From positions 186,001 through 250,000 of the forward strand of contig JAUHXS010000003.1 of NCBI GenBank assembly GCA_030426955.1: a DNA stretch of 64,000 nt, read 5' to 3'. The notes beneath the pieces were generated by a model, which saw only the letters and a list, made by a program, of their open reading frames with translations, made no database searches and had not been told where the DNA came from. This DNA comes from Bacteroidia bacterium. GTDB taxonomy: Bacteria; Bacteroidota; Bacteroidia; Chitinophagales; JAUHXS01. Positions 1 through 9,275 of the stretch are shown piece after piece (the stretch's first letter is position 1; the number at the start of each line of letters is the position of its first letter). Position numbers and translations under genes: made by a program.

Positions 1-872
1 AGACCTACGAAAAGTTGGCATCTGTCGTCAAGGGATTAAAAGAAACAAATACTGTTGCCGTAATACTGGGAGGAAGTAATGATCTGCTATATGCCATGTG
101 TCAGGCATATGAGAATCAACATATCAATTTAGTTTCTGTTGATGAACAGTTTGACTTTCAGTTATCTGATACGGTCAATCATTCGGATTCGACCGTTCTT
201 TCTTCTAATTTATTACAACACATCATTGCAGATAAGTCAATACATTTAAATAATTATAGTTTGATAGGATATCAGACCCACTTATCCAACCCTGCAGTTG
301 TTAATACAATAGAACGGAATTACTTTGAGGCTTATCGCCTAGGAAATGTAAGAGAAAACCTGGAAGAGGTAGAACCTATATTCAGAGATGCTGATGTTAT
401 TGGCGTTGATGTCTCTGCTGTAAAACAGTCTGATGCTCCGGGTAACAAAAACGCATCTCCTAATGGATTTTATGCAGAAGAAATCTGTAGAATGATGCGC
501 TATGCTGGTATTAGTAACAAGGTTTCTTCTTTAGGGTTATTCGAGTTCAATCCTGACTTTGATAAAAACAACCAGACCGCTCAGCTATTTGCTCAGATGG
601 TATGGTATTTTGCAAGTGGATATTATGCTAGAAAAACAGGAGATCCTTTATCGACGCCCAATAAATTCGTTAAGTACTTAGTTACAGCCAAAGAAACGGA
701 GTTGAAATTTTGGAAGCATGAAGCCAATGAAAAGTGGTGGCTCGAAATGCCACATAAAGAGGGAGGAGAAACGAAGTTTATTGCTTGCTCCTATACGGAT
801 TATCAAATTGCCCTAAATGGAGAGCTGCCTGATAGATGGTTGATGGCGCTGCATAAATTAAGTTATGCTTAA
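1..872 (+). CDS. Arginase/formimidoylglutamase-fold protein, 5' partial, active site degenerate
   Basis: The reading frame is open from the left edge, so the true start lies outside the window; about 289 residues are visible. The fold pattern is that of the ureohydrolase (arginase/agmatinase/formimidoylglutamase) superfamily: VAVILGGSND matches the GG-x-H segment, SVDEQFD the D-A-H-x-D segment, and GVDVSAVKQSDAP the S-x-D-x-D-x-x-D-P segment. The metal-binding histidines are not there (Asn and Gln replace them) and the third motif is only partly kept, so binuclear manganese hydrolysis is doubtful. Such divergent arginase-like proteins are known in Bacteroidota, but I know of no established function for them. 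The family call is fairly safe; catalytic activity is not. Confidence 0.7.
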   Translation, partial: TYEKLASVVKGLKETNTVAVILGGSNDLLYAMCQAYENQHINLVSVDEQFDFQLSDTVNHSDSTVLSSNLLQHIIADKSIHLNNYSLIGYQTHLSNPAVVNTIERNYFEAYRLGNVRENLEEVEPIFRDADVIGVDVSAVKQSDAPGNKNASPNGFYAEEICRMMRYAGISNKVSSLGLFEFNPDFDKNNQTAQLFAQMVWYFASGYYARKTGDPLSTPNKFVKYLVTAKETELKFWKHEANEKWWLEMPHKEGGETKFIACSYTDYQIALNGELPDRWLMALHKLSYA

Positions 873-989
873 TTTTATAATAGCCCATTGGGATTAATTC
901 TACTTTATTTACTACATTTGTTAATATCGTTTTACAGAGTACGATAATATACAATACACTTCTTATTATTTTAATTTTTTACAATACAA

Positions 990-1622
990 ATGGAATACAA
1001 CACTTCTAGAGATAAGCTAATCATTGCCGAATATGGCAGAAATGTTCAAAGATTAGTAAATTACGCGGCAGATATAAAAGACAAGGAGGAGAGAAACAAA
1101 GTTGCAAAAGCAATTGTAACTATCATGGGACAAATCAATCAAAGTTCAAAAAACGGACAAGAATTTGATCAAAAGTTGTGGGATCACATGCAGATCATAT
1201 CTGACTTTAAGTTAGATATAGAGTCTCCGTATCCAAAGCCTTCAGCTGAGACCATTGAGGCTAAGCCTGCACCACTTGGATATCCTAAAAAGCAGATAAA
1301 AATGCGTCATTATGGAAAAAATCTAGAAGTTTTAATTGACAAAGCGGTTGGTGAGAAAGATGAAGAGAAAAAGAAATTTTTGACTGGAATAATAGCCAAC
1401 TACATGAAAACTGCCTATCGTAACTGGAATAAGGAAAGCATCAGCAATGAAGTGATCAAAATGGATATTGAGAAGTTTTCAGATGGCAAGCTAACAATAG
1501 ATGATGATTTCAACTTTTCGTCCGCACCAAGTTCATATAGAAGGCGTCCGTCACAAAGTCGTCAAGGGAGAAGCAACAATGGCAATAGAAGAAGACACTC
1601 CAATAACAAAAAAAGATATTAG
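990..1622 (+). CDS. DUF4290 family protein
   Basis: A 210-residue soluble protein that begins MEYNTSRDKLIIAEYGRNVQ, the typical opening of the Bacteroidota DUF4290 family. The same kind of segment returns near residue 105 (IKMRHYGKNLEVLI), which suggests an internal duplication of the helical unit. The last 30 residues are rich in Arg, Ser and Asn and are probably disordered; they could bind nucleic acid, but this is inference. The gene ends 3 bp before murA, so the two are almost certainly cotranscribed, as is common in this phylum. No biochemical function is established. Confidence 0.85.
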   Translation: MEYNTSRDKLIIAEYGRNVQRLVNYAADIKDKEERNKVAKAIVTIMGQINQSSKNGQEFDQKLWDHMQIISDFKLDIESPYPKPSAETIEAKPAPLGYPKKQIKMRHYGKNLEVLIDKAVGEKDEEKKKFLTGIIANYMKTAYRNWNKESISNEVIKMDIEKFSDGKLTIDDDFNFSSAPSSYRRRPSQSRQGRSNNGNRRRHSNNKKRY

Positions 1623-1625
1623 AAA

Positions 1626-2930
1626 ATGAGTGTTTTTGAGGTTGTTGGAGGGAATAAGCTAAAAGGGGATGTTACGCCTCAAGGGGCTAAAAACGAAGCA
1701 CTTCAAGTTATTTCTGCGACCTTACTGACTGGAGATAAAGTAACCATCTCTAATATTCCAGATATATTGGATGTAAATTTATTGATTGATTTACTAAGAG
1801 ATCTTGGCGTTTCCGTAGAACAGATAAATACAGATACTTATTCATTTGAGGCAAAAGATGTCAATTTAGACTTTCTGAATTCTAAGGCTTTTGTAAAAAA
1901 AGCATCAAAATTGAGGGGATCTGTTATGATCATAGGTCCGCTGCTTTCGAGATTTAAAAAAGCATATCTTCCAAAGCCGGGGGGAGACAAGATTGGTAGA
2001 AGAAGACTAGATACGCACTTCATAGGTTTTGAAAAACTTGGGGCAAAGTTTGAGTACGATGATAAAAACAATTTTTATAAAGTCGATGCTGAAAATTTAG
2101 AAGGTACTTATATGCTATTAGATGAAGCCTCTGTGACAGGAACAGCTAATATTGTAATGGCAGCTTCTTTAGCTAAAGGGAAGACTACTATTTTTAATGC
2201 GGCATGTGAACCTTACTTGCAACAACTTTGCAACATGCTAAACAGCATGGGGGCAAATATTAAGGGTATAGGTTCTAATCTTTTGACGATCGAGGGAGTG
2301 GATAGTCTTGGAGGTTGCGATCATCGTATATTGCCAGATATGATTGAAATTGGCAGTTTTATTGGGTTAGCAGCCATGACACAATCGGAATTAACTATAA
2401 AGGACGTAAAAGCAGAGTATCTAGGTCTTATTCCTGAAATTTTTAGAAGGCTGGGAATTCAATTGGAGATTGAAAATGATGACATTCGTATTCCAGCTCA
2501 AACGCACTATGAAATTCAGAGTTTCATCGATGGATCGACCTTGACAGTTGCAGATGCCCCTTGGCCAGGTTTTACACCAGATTTATTGAGTATTGTATTG
2601 GTGGTTGCTATTCAGGCAAAAGGAACCGTATTAATTCACCAGAAGATGTTTGAGAGTAGACTCTTCTTTGTAGATAAGCTAATTGATATGGGTGCGCATA
2701 TTATACTATGCGACCCTCATCGTGCCGTTGTAAATGGACTAAATAGACAGTATCCTTTAAGGGGTATAAGAATGTCTTCACCAGATATTAGAGCGGGGGT
2801 TGCACTATTAATAGCGGCTTTGTCAGCGGAAGGAAAAAGCATTATAGAAAACATCAATCAAATTGATAGAGGTTATCAAAATATTGATAGTCGATTAAGG
2901 GCGCTTGGGGCTGATATTAAGAGAGTTTAG
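1626..2930 (+). CDS. murA: UDP-N-acetylglucosamine 1-carboxyvinyltransferase MurA
   Basis: Transfers enolpyruvate from phosphoenolpyruvate to UDP-GlcNAc, the first committed step of peptidoglycan synthesis in the cytoplasm. The 434-residue length fits the family. Lys22-Asn23 in QGAKNEAL is the conserved substrate-binding pair. The flexible active-site loop reads PGGDKIGRR: the usual catalytic cysteine (Cys115 in E. coli) is Asp121 here, coded by bases 1986-1988. In characterised enzymes this Cys-to-Asp change keeps activity but removes the residue that fosfomycin alkylates. The gene sits 3 bp after the DUF4290 gene and stops 5 bp from the convergent gldH. Confidence 0.97.
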   Translation: MSVFEVVGGNKLKGDVTPQGAKNEALQVISATLLTGDKVTISNIPDILDVNLLIDLLRDLGVSVEQINTDTYSFEAKDVNLDFLNSKAFVKKASKLRGSVMIIGPLLSRFKKAYLPKPGGDKIGRRRLDTHFIGFEKLGAKFEYDDKNNFYKVDAENLEGTYMLLDEASVTGTANIVMAASLAKGKTTIFNAACEPYLQQLCNMLNSMGANIKGIGSNLLTIEGVDSLGGCDHRILPDMIEIGSFIGLAAMTQSELTIKDVKAEYLGLIPEIFRRLGIQLEIENDDIRIPAQTHYEIQSFIDGSTLTVADAPWPGFTPDLLSIVLVVAIQAKGTVLIHQKMFESRLFFVDKLIDMGAHIILCDPHRAVVNGLNRQYPLRGIRMSSPDIRAGVALLIAALSAEGKSIIENINQIDRGYQNIDSRLRALGADIKRV

Positions 2931-2935
2931 AGAAA

Positions 2936-3415
2936 CTATTTTACATTACTTTCAACCATTTCGACTCTAATTCCGGCTTCCATGATTCCTGGCAATTCTT
3001 GCTCTCGCATATCCTGAACAAGCTGAAAAGTATGCAAACCCTTTTGGTTAAAACGAACGCTCTCTTTTATTAATACTTGATAGTCGCAAACATCACCCAT
3101 GCAATCGCCAAACCATTTTCCTGCTTTATCCGTCAAGATAACTTGGAGTCTTTCTTCCTTGAATTCAGATGCATCTGGAGCCTTGGTTTTTAGAATAAAC
3201 CAAAAATTACTGAATGGATAAAAGTGTGCATGCCTTAAGTTGAGATATAGGTTGTATGGAATATCTTTTCTCTCAACATCTACGTCAAAAGATAGTACTT
3301 TGTCATAAGCCCATTTATAATCTGGAATAGGCTCATACTCATCATAAATGGCATTGTTGTTGCAACTGCTGAATGATATCAATATTGCAAATAAGATACA
3401 TACTCTGGCGATCAT
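2936..3415 (-). CDS. gldH: Gliding motility lipoprotein GldH
   Basis: A 159-residue lipoprotein: the signal peptide ends in FSSC, giving the lipidated Cys18. The segments KWAYDKVLSFDVDV, YNLYLNLRHAHFYPFSN and GDCMGDVCDYQVLIK are the characteristic GldH core. GldH is needed for gliding in flavobacteria and is inherited with the type IX secretion and gliding machinery, in agreement with gldA and gldF at the other end of the window. The gene converges on murA with only 5 bp between the stops, so no separate terminator fits there. A TAAACTTG element (close to TAnnTTTG) lies about 25 bp upstream of the start. Confidence 0.88.
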   Translation of the reverse strand: MIARVCILFAILISFSSCNNNAIYDEYEPIPDYKWAYDKVLSFDVDVERKDIPYNLYLNLRHAHFYPFSNFWFILKTKAPDASEFKEERLQVILTDKAGKWFGDCMGDVCDYQVLIKESVRFNQKGLHTFQLVQDMREQELPGIMEAGIRVEMVESNVK

Positions 3416-3565
3416 AATTTTCTATTTGTAGTTTGAAGTTACAAGTTTATGTTGAATGATGAGAGTTACGTAAGCAATATTTAGTAGTCTCAATTAAATT
3501 CTATAATCAGTACCTAGGAAAAATACTTAAGCAGTTGACAATCTTTTGTTTAAAATTATTTTTAG

Positions 3566-3573
3566 TACTTTTA
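3566..3573 (+). promoter_or_regulatory. Possible -7 promoter element TACTTTTA before the M23 peptidase
   Basis: TACTTTTA departs from the Bacteroidota TAnnTTTG element at the last base only. It ends 1 bp before the first ATG (3575) and 10 bp before the second (3584), so if it is used, the transcript would favour the second ATG. There is no TTTG at a convincing -33 distance. Weak evidence. Confidence 0.3.
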
Positions 3574-3574
3574 T

Positions 3575-4720
3575 ATGTCTATAATGATCCAATATATCTT
3601 TAAATATTACCTCTTTTTATTCCTATTCATGCAGCTTGGTATGGTTTTTGCTCAAAGTAATGATATGAGTGATAAGGAAAAGGGAGAATGGCTTGAGAAA
3701 AGACATTGTGATATTATTGATGATCATTTCAAAGAGAAAACAAGTAACCTTACGGATAAAATGAAAAAGCTTGAAGCAGATCATGAAGTGTTACTTTTAG
3801 TTAATGGTTATATTGAGGAAGAAGTTTTCCATATGTGTACTTTTTTAAAGAATGTCTTTGCGGAAGGCTTAGCACTTTATAAGTCACAATCTGTAAAAAG
3901 AACTATTGGCATCAATATTAACTATACTTATGAAGGAACAGCCGAGAAGCCTACATCATACACAGCAACTGGAGAGGTATGGGTAGAGGATGGATTAAGT
4001 GCTATCTTCGATGAAGAAACATTGGATATGTTGAATAATGGTGTTCTAAATTATCCTTTACAGGAAAAGAAAAGCTATACAAGTATTGAAGATATGCCCT
4101 TAGAGGAAGTAATGAATGACTTATTAGATGAGTTGGATAGGATATTGAGAGAAGCCAGAACTATTGGCCCAGTTGACATCGTTGATAATCCCACCATTGC
4201 TCCTTCTAATAACTCTGGAAATTTACAGGGAGGTACTTATGGTTGCACTAGAAAAAGTATAGGAAAAACATGTAAGAATGAAAAAGGCAAAAAATTACAT
4301 GCTGGAATTGATATACACGTTAGGAAAGGAGTTGGTATCAAGTCAATATACCAAGGCGAAGTAATCGCCCTAGTTGACAATTATCTACCAAATGAGTACA
4401 AGAAAAATAGTCTAGGGAACTATGTTATGACAAAATCACTAGTAAATTCAGAAGTCATTTACATATTGTATTGTCATTTAGATAAGGTAAATTTTAAAAA
4501 AGAAGATTTATCAACTGAAAAAGCTAATATAAATGCTGGAACTATTCTAGGTCAGGCTGGAACCACAGGAAACGCTTCCAATCTAATAGGCAATAGACAA
4601 CATGTTCATATTGAAGTATCAAAGGGAGGAAACTGGTTTTCAAAAGATAGAAGAGTTAATCCTTCGAATTATTTAAGAACAAAGTTTGATGAGTCTGGAA
4701 ACAAAATTTTGAAACTATGA
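3575..4720 (+). CDS. Secreted M23 family metallopeptidase
   Basis: A 381-residue exported protein. An N-terminal hydrophobic segment ending in MVFAQ is a signal peptide. Residues about 40-190 are a charged region unlike any domain I can name. The C-terminal third is an M23 (LytM/lysostaphin) domain: LHAGIDIH supplies His242 and Asp246 of the HxxxD zinc motif, and HVHIEV supplies His343 and His345 of HxH, so all metal ligands are in place. The likely role is cleavage of peptide bonds in peptidoglycan in the periplasm. An alternative ATG lies 9 bp further on. The stop overlaps the next start as ATGA (4717-4720), so translation of the two is coupled. Confidence 0.85.
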   Translation: MSIMIQYIFKYYLFLFLFMQLGMVFAQSNDMSDKEKGEWLEKRHCDIIDDHFKEKTSNLTDKMKKLEADHEVLLLVNGYIEEEVFHMCTFLKNVFAEGLALYKSQSVKRTIGININYTYEGTAEKPTSYTATGEVWVEDGLSAIFDEETLDMLNNGVLNYPLQEKKSYTSIEDMPLEEVMNDLLDELDRILREARTIGPVDIVDNPTIAPSNNSGNLQGGTYGCTRKSIGKTCKNEKGKKLHAGIDIHVRKGVGIKSIYQGEVIALVDNYLPNEYKKNSLGNYVMTKSLVNSEVIYILYCHLDKVNFKKEDLSTEKANINAGTILGQAGTTGNASNLIGNRQHVHIEVSKGGNWFSKDRRVNPSNYLRTKFDESGNKILKL

Positions 4721-5223
4721 AAACCGTGTGCATTTTCTTTTCTTTTCTTTTCTTTTCTTTTCAGAATGATAATAATGGCAACTCTGAAAGTTTAAAATAT
4801 ACAGATATCAGTATTTCAGGTTTAAAAATACCTTTTACTTTAAAGGAAGTTAAGAAAGCCTTAGGTAAACCAACTAAATCAACGACCTATTATAATGAAA
4901 TAGAGGATAGAAATGACGAGACATACTATTATAATAAGTCTGAGTTTTCTACGGATGGAGAGTACGTAAAAATAATTTTCATAAAAGACACTATTCATAA
5001 GGTTATGCCATATGGGATTTCTATTGGCACAAAGTTAGACTCTGTAAATATACACTTTCCTATTGCCGTTGCGAATAGTGACACATTCTCTAGAGATGAA
5101 ACGCTGTATTTACAGACAAATATAGACTTAGTTGACGAAGACCAAGAGTTTATTGGCATGACATTGTTTATGTCGTTTGACCTAGATACAAAACGTTTGT
5201 TCGAATTAAGTATTCGAGAATAA
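4717..5223 (+). CDS. Small secreted protein with a simple-sequence repeat in its signal peptide
   Basis: A 168-residue protein that I do not recognise as a named family. Residues about 1-16 are a signal peptide whose core, rich in Phe, is encoded by six tandem TTTTC units. The mature part has the look of a small alpha/beta domain (ISISGLKIPFTLKEVKKALG resembles the start of periplasmic inhibitor-like or SmpA-like folds, but this is a guess). It is translationally coupled to the M23 peptidase (4-bp overlap), so it may be a partner, inhibitor or accessory of that enzyme. Because the repeat unit is 5 bp, gain or loss of a unit shifts the frame and would turn the protein off. Confidence 0.7.
   Translation: MKTVCIFFSFLFFSFQNDNNGNSESLKYTDISISGLKIPFTLKEVKKALGKPTKSTTYYNEIEDRNDETYYYNKSEFSTDGEYVKIIFIKDTIHKVMPYGISIGTKLDSVNIHFPIAVANSDTFSRDETLYLQTNIDLVDEDQEFIGMTLFMSFDLDTKRLFELSIRE
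4733..4762 (+). repeat. Six tandem TTTTC pentanucleotides inside a coding region
   Basis: Thirty bases made of exactly six TTTTC units, starting 16 bp after the ATG at 4717. A 5-bp unit inside an open frame is the classic form of a slipped-strand phase-variation tract. The reading frame is intact (ON) at six copies. Confidence 0.95.
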
Positions 5224-5289
5224 TATTCTACATTCTCTCGTAAGCATTAATGAATGCGGACTTTTAGTGTATTAAGAGCAAGGGGCTTT

Positions 5290-6534
5290 CTAATCGTGCC
5301 TAAAAGCCAGAAAAGAATTGAAAAAGCTAAAGAATACAGCACCTACTTGAATTTCAATAAAAGAGTCTGTCAAGAAGAATAATGCCATTTGACCTAAAAA
5401 ACCAATATATATCCAATCCTTACTCCTAATGCCTTTTAAAAAACCAAAGGTTAAACAAGCTAGTAATCCCATCAAACCCATAAATCCCAGTGTTACTGTA
5501 GTTTGAATATATTGATTATGGGAGTTTAAGCGTCTCTTTATAGCAAACATTAGACCATTCTCCTTATAGCTTTCTTGCAACGCATCTCTTACATCTCCTG
5601 TTCCTACCCCAATAATTGGATTTTTCTTGATAATTACCCATGCAGATTGCCATATATATATCCTAGCTTGAGAACTATTGACCGTTTCTTCTTGCTTCTT
5701 GCCAAAGTCAGGATTTTCTAATTCGCTTTGAATCGCATCGATAGTTTGATTCATTCTAGCTTTTATATTTGGAATCGTTGAAATCGAGTAGAAACTCGTA
5801 ATAATTGTTATCGTCAAAATGACACCTCCTTTTGCTAAACCGAGTCTTTTAATGATAAAGGCTGATCCAAATGCCATAACAGAAAAAAACACGGTAACTA
5901 CGCCAATCCTTGCTAAGAGCATCACAGCAAAACCCACAAGTGCGGCAATTGCAAGTATCTCCCACCACTGTTTATTAAAGCTAAAATTCTCTCTTATACA
6001 CAATCTGTTTAGCAAAATAATAACAGCCATATTAATACTTAAAGAGAGATATCCTGGATGCATAATGATAGAAAAAGGGATGTAAGTGAATTCTTTGATA
6101 CCTCTGTAAAAGTATTTATAAAAGGCGTTTCCCATACAACAGGTAAAAGCAACTAAGCAAGCAGTTATAAAAACGTTTTCAATTATGTAAGCTTGACGTT
6201 CCGTGAACCTAGCACTTATCAAAATAAGAGGAAAGAGCAATAAAGGCAGTTTAATTTGTAGATCAAGAAATGCATAGTCAAAGTTTGAAGTATAGATTAA
6301 TCCTAAAAGATAAATTCCATAAAACCCAATGAAAGTTAGGGCTAGAAAGTTTTTTTTAAGCAGTCGCGCCTTCTCTTTAAAATGGCCTTCTATTATCCAG
6401 TTTAAGGCAAATAATACAATAGCAATATTGGTATATCGCTCATGAAGAGGAAGGATAAATACAATAGCACAACTTAAAAAAAAGTAGATTTTTTGATGGA
6501 CTAGTCTTCTATCAGTAGTTGCTGCACTACCCAT
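5290..6534 (-). CDS. O-antigen ligase / polymerase-like membrane protein
   Basis: A 414-residue polytopic membrane protein with about ten to twelve hydrophobic segments. The large loop near residues 265-350 with SSQARIYIWQSAWVIIKKNP followed by IIGVGTGDVRDALQ and the His of RLNSHNQYIQT is the Wzy_C signature of O-antigen ligases (WaaL) and polymerases (Wzy). Members join or polymerise surface glycans on lipid carriers on the periplasmic side of the inner membrane. Which of these this protein does cannot be told from sequence. It follows infB by 42 bp on the same strand, so it may be read from the infB operon. Confidence 0.78.
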   Translation of the reverse strand: MGSAATTDRRLVHQKIYFFLSCAIVFILPLHERYTNIAIVLFALNWIIEGHFKEKARLLKKNFLALTFIGFYGIYLLGLIYTSNFDYAFLDLQIKLPLLLFPLILISARFTERQAYIIENVFITACLVAFTCCMGNAFYKYFYRGIKEFTYIPFSIIMHPGYLSLSINMAVIILLNRLCIRENFSFNKQWWEILAIAALVGFAVMLLARIGVVTVFFSVMAFGSAFIIKRLGLAKGGVILTITIITSFYSISTIPNIKARMNQTIDAIQSELENPDFGKKQEETVNSSQARIYIWQSAWVIIKKNPIIGVGTGDVRDALQESYKENGLMFAIKRRLNSHNQYIQTTVTLGFMGLMGLLACLTFGFLKGIRSKDWIYIGFLGQMALFFLTDSFIEIQVGAVFFSFFNSFLAFRHD

Positions 6535-6576
6535 ATCTGGATTGTGTAATATTTAGAATCCTTTCGTCGGAAAACT

Positions 6577-9261
6577 TTAAGAGCTTGCTGTCGCCTCCTT
6601 TAGGGTTCTCTTGATTTCTACCTCCTCATATCCTTCGATAATATCTCCAACCTTGATGTCATTATAGTTTTTGATATTCAATCCACATTCCATTGAAGCT
6701 GCAACCTCTTTTACATCATCCTTAAATCGTTTTAAAGACTCTAGCTCACCAGTATAAGCAACAACACCCTCTCTAATGACTCTAATCTTGGTGTCTCTCT
6801 TTACCTTTCCATCAACCACAAAGCAACCAGCAATAGTTCCTACTTTACTAATTTTGAAGGTTTCTCGAACTTCAATGTTACCGATAATTTTCTCTTCAAT
6901 TCGAGCATCAAGCATACCTTCCATGGCAGCCTTAATGTGATCAATAGCATCATAAATTACGGAATACAACCTGATTTCAACTTCTTCTTTTTCCGCCAAT
7001 GACCTTGCTGTGAGTGAAGGTCTTACTTGGAAGCCAATTATAATCGCATCAGATGCAGAAGCTAAAAGCACATCAGATTCTGAAATTGGACCAACTGATT
7101 TGTGAATCACATTGACTGCAATCTCCTCAATAGAAAGTTTTTGCAATGAGTCAGATAATGCTTCAATAGAACCGTCAACGTCTCCCTTAATTACAAGATT
7201 TAACTCTTTGAAATTACCTAAAGCAATTCGTCTTCCAATTTCATCTAGGGTAATATGCTTTTTCGTTCTAATGCCCTGCTCTCTTGCAATCTGATCTCGT
7301 TTGTTTGCAATTTGCTTTGCTTCTTGCTCGGAATCCATTACCTTAAATTTGTCACCCGCTTGAGGGGCGCCATTTAGTCCAAGAACTTGAATAGGAGTGG
7401 AAGGCCCAGCTGTTTTAACCTTTTCCGCTCGCTCGTTATACATAGCCTTGATCTTACCATAGTACTTTCCTGATAGTACGAAGTCTCCTACTCGAAGCGT
7501 GCCTCTTTCTACCAAGAATGAAGCAACATAGCCTCTTCCCTTGTCTAGTGAAGCTTCTATGATCGTACCTTCTGCATCTCTATTCGGATTAGCCTTTAAT
7601 TCAAGAAGTTCTGCCTCTAAGAGCACTTTTTCTAATAGCTCCTCAATATTTGTACCTCCTTTTGCTGAGATTTCTTGGCACTGATATTTGCCACCCCACT
7701 CTTCAACTAAGATATCCATATTGGCCAGCTGCTCTCTAATTTTATCAGGATTGGCACCATCTTTGTCAATTTTGTTAATAGCAAAAACCATTGGTACTCC
7801 TGCTGCTTGTGCGTGACTTATTGCTTCTTTGGTTTGAGGCATCACATCATCATCAGCTGCAACAATAATAACGGCAACATCTGTTACCTGTGCACCTCTA
7901 GCACGCATCGCTGTAAATGCTTCGTGGCCAGGAGTATCTAAGAATGCAATCTGCCTTCCGTCATCCAAAGTCACTTCGTATGCACCAATGTGCTGCGTGA
8001 TTCCTCCAGCTTCCCCTGCAATAACGTTGGCTTTTCTAATATAGTCAAGAAGTGAAGTCTTTCCATGGTCAACATGTCCCATGATAGTTACTACAGGAGG
8101 TCTTGGAACTAAATCTTCAGGTGCGTCTTCAACCGTTTCGACTTCTTCCTCTTCCTCATCAGCACCAATGAATTTAACACTAGATCCAAACTCATCTGCC
8201 ACAATCTCTATTGTCTCTGCATCAAGTCTTTGATTAATGGATACAATAATACCCAGTTTCATGCAAGCGCTTATTATTTCTGTATATGCTACATCCAGTA
8301 AGCTGGCTAGGTCTTTTACTGATATAAACTCCGTTACCTGAATTTCGTTCTTATCTGTATCTTCTACTTCTTCTCCTTCTGCATTCTCCTTCTTAAGCCT
8401 TTTATACTTTGCCTTTGCACTTTTTCCCTTTCCACCATCAAGTTTTGCTAAGGTAGCTTTCAGCTTTTCCTCTACTTCTTTCTCGGAAACTTCTTTAACT
8501 TCTTGCTGACCTGCTTTTCCTCTATGTCTGTCTTGCTTTTTAGTGGCATCTACTTTCTTCCCATCTTCAGATTTAACGAAGATTTTTCTTTTTCTTTTTT
8601 TCTTATCACCTGGTGCAAAAGAAGATGACGCAACGGGCTGTCTGGTTTTCTTTTCTGGTAAATCAATTTTTCCAATGACCGTAGTTCCCTTAAGTTTTTC
8701 TACATCTTGGTTTTCAATTGTTTCTTCAGGCTCCTCTTCTTTTTGCTTCTTTTTTTCAGGCTTTTCCTCCTTAGCTTTTTCTTCAGCAACAGGTTTTTCT
8801 TTTTCTTCTTCAGGCTTTTCTTCCTTTTCCTTTTTGCTAGGTCTAGTCTTTTGATTAACGCCCTCTAGGTCTATTTTGCCAATTACAGTTGGTCCATCAA
8901 GTTTTTCGGTTTCTTTCTTTTCAACTTCTTCCTCTTCTCCTTCAGTAGTATGTGTGCCTAAATTTTTAATGAGAACCTCCTCTTGTTCCTTCTTTTTCTT
9001 GGCTTGAGTGCTTGGAGTTGAGCTTTGGATAGATCGCTCTTCTTTGGGTTGTCCTCCTAAGTTGATTTGAGTAGCTTCATCTTTCATCTCTTTTTCCTGA
9101 CGAAAGTCCTGTAACAGAAGATTATACATTTCTTCTGTAAGCTTACTAGTTGGCTTTGCATCTATGTCAAAACCCTTCCCGTTAAGATGTTCAGCTATTG
9201 TTGAAATACCGAGATTTAGCTCCCGAGCAACACTAGCTATTCTAATTACTTTTTCAGACAT
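6577..9261 (-). CDS. infB: Translation initiation factor IF-2
   Basis: IF-2 brings initiator tRNA to the 30S subunit and promotes subunit joining using GTP. The 894-residue protein has an N-terminal IF2_N-type helix-turn segment ([20 protein letters not shown]), a long Lys/Glu-rich linker, then the G domain with P-loop GHVDHGKT near residue 395, DTPGHEAF, and NKID, followed by the beta-barrel and C-terminal fMet-tRNA binding domains. The linker has two copies of a TVIGKIDL block ([13 protein letters not shown] and [13 protein letters not shown]), which is common in this phylum. It lies 14 bp after nusA in the rimP-nusA-infB order. Confidence 0.98.
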   Translation of the reverse strand: MSEKVIRIASVARELNLGISTIAEHLNGKGFDIDAKPTSKLTEEMYNLLLQDFRQEKEMKDEATQINLGGQPKEERSIQSSTPSTQAKKKKEQEEVLIKNLGTHTTEGEEEEVEKKETEKLDGPTVIGKIDLEGVNQKTRPSKKEKEEKPEEEKEKPVAEEKAKEEKPEKKKQKEEEPEETIENQDVEKLKGTTVIGKIDLPEKKTRQPVASSSFAPGDKKKRKRKIFVKSEDGKKVDATKKQDRHRGKAGQQEVKEVSEKEVEEKLKATLAKLDGGKGKSAKAKYKRLKKENAEGEEVEDTDKNEIQVTEFISVKDLASLLDVAYTEIISACMKLGIIVSINQRLDAETIEIVADEFGSSVKFIGADEEEEEVETVEDAPEDLVPRPPVVTIMGHVDHGKTSLLDYIRKANVIAGEAGGITQHIGAYEVTLDDGRQIAFLDTPGHEAFTAMRARGAQVTDVAVIIVAADDDVMPQTKEAISHAQAAGVPMVFAINKIDKDGANPDKIREQLANMDILVEEWGGKYQCQEISAKGGTNIEELLEKVLLEAELLELKANPNRDAEGTIIEASLDKGRGYVASFLVERGTLRVGDFVLSGKYYGKIKAMYNERAEKVKTAGPSTPIQVLGLNGAPQAGDKFKVMDSEQEAKQIANKRDQIAREQGIRTKKHITLDEIGRRIALGNFKELNLVIKGDVDGSIEALSDSLQKLSIEEIAVNVIHKSVGPISESDVLLASASDAIIIGFQVRPSLTARSLAEKEEVEIRLYSVIYDAIDHIKAAMEGMLDARIEEKIIGNIEVRETFKISKVGTIAGCFVVDGKVKRDTKIRVIREGVVAYTGELESLKRFKDDVKEVAASMECGLNIKNYNDIKVGDIIEGYEEVEIKRTLKEATASS

Positions 9262-9275
9262 ACGCTGTTTTAGTT

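Noticed and set aside
3535-3560. Sigma-70-like TTGACA before the M23 peptidase
   Set aside because: No matching -10 box at the right spacing, and this phylum does not use the TTGACA/TATAAT consensus.
5224-5289. Terminator between the small secreted protein and the O-antigen-ligase-like gene
   Set aside because: The only pairing (GCATT/AATGC) is 5 bp and has no T-tract on either strand.
8543-8854. Ser/Phe-rich open frame antisense to infB
   Set aside because: It mirrors the Lys/Glu-rich linker of IF-2 on the other strand; the frame is open only because of that composition.
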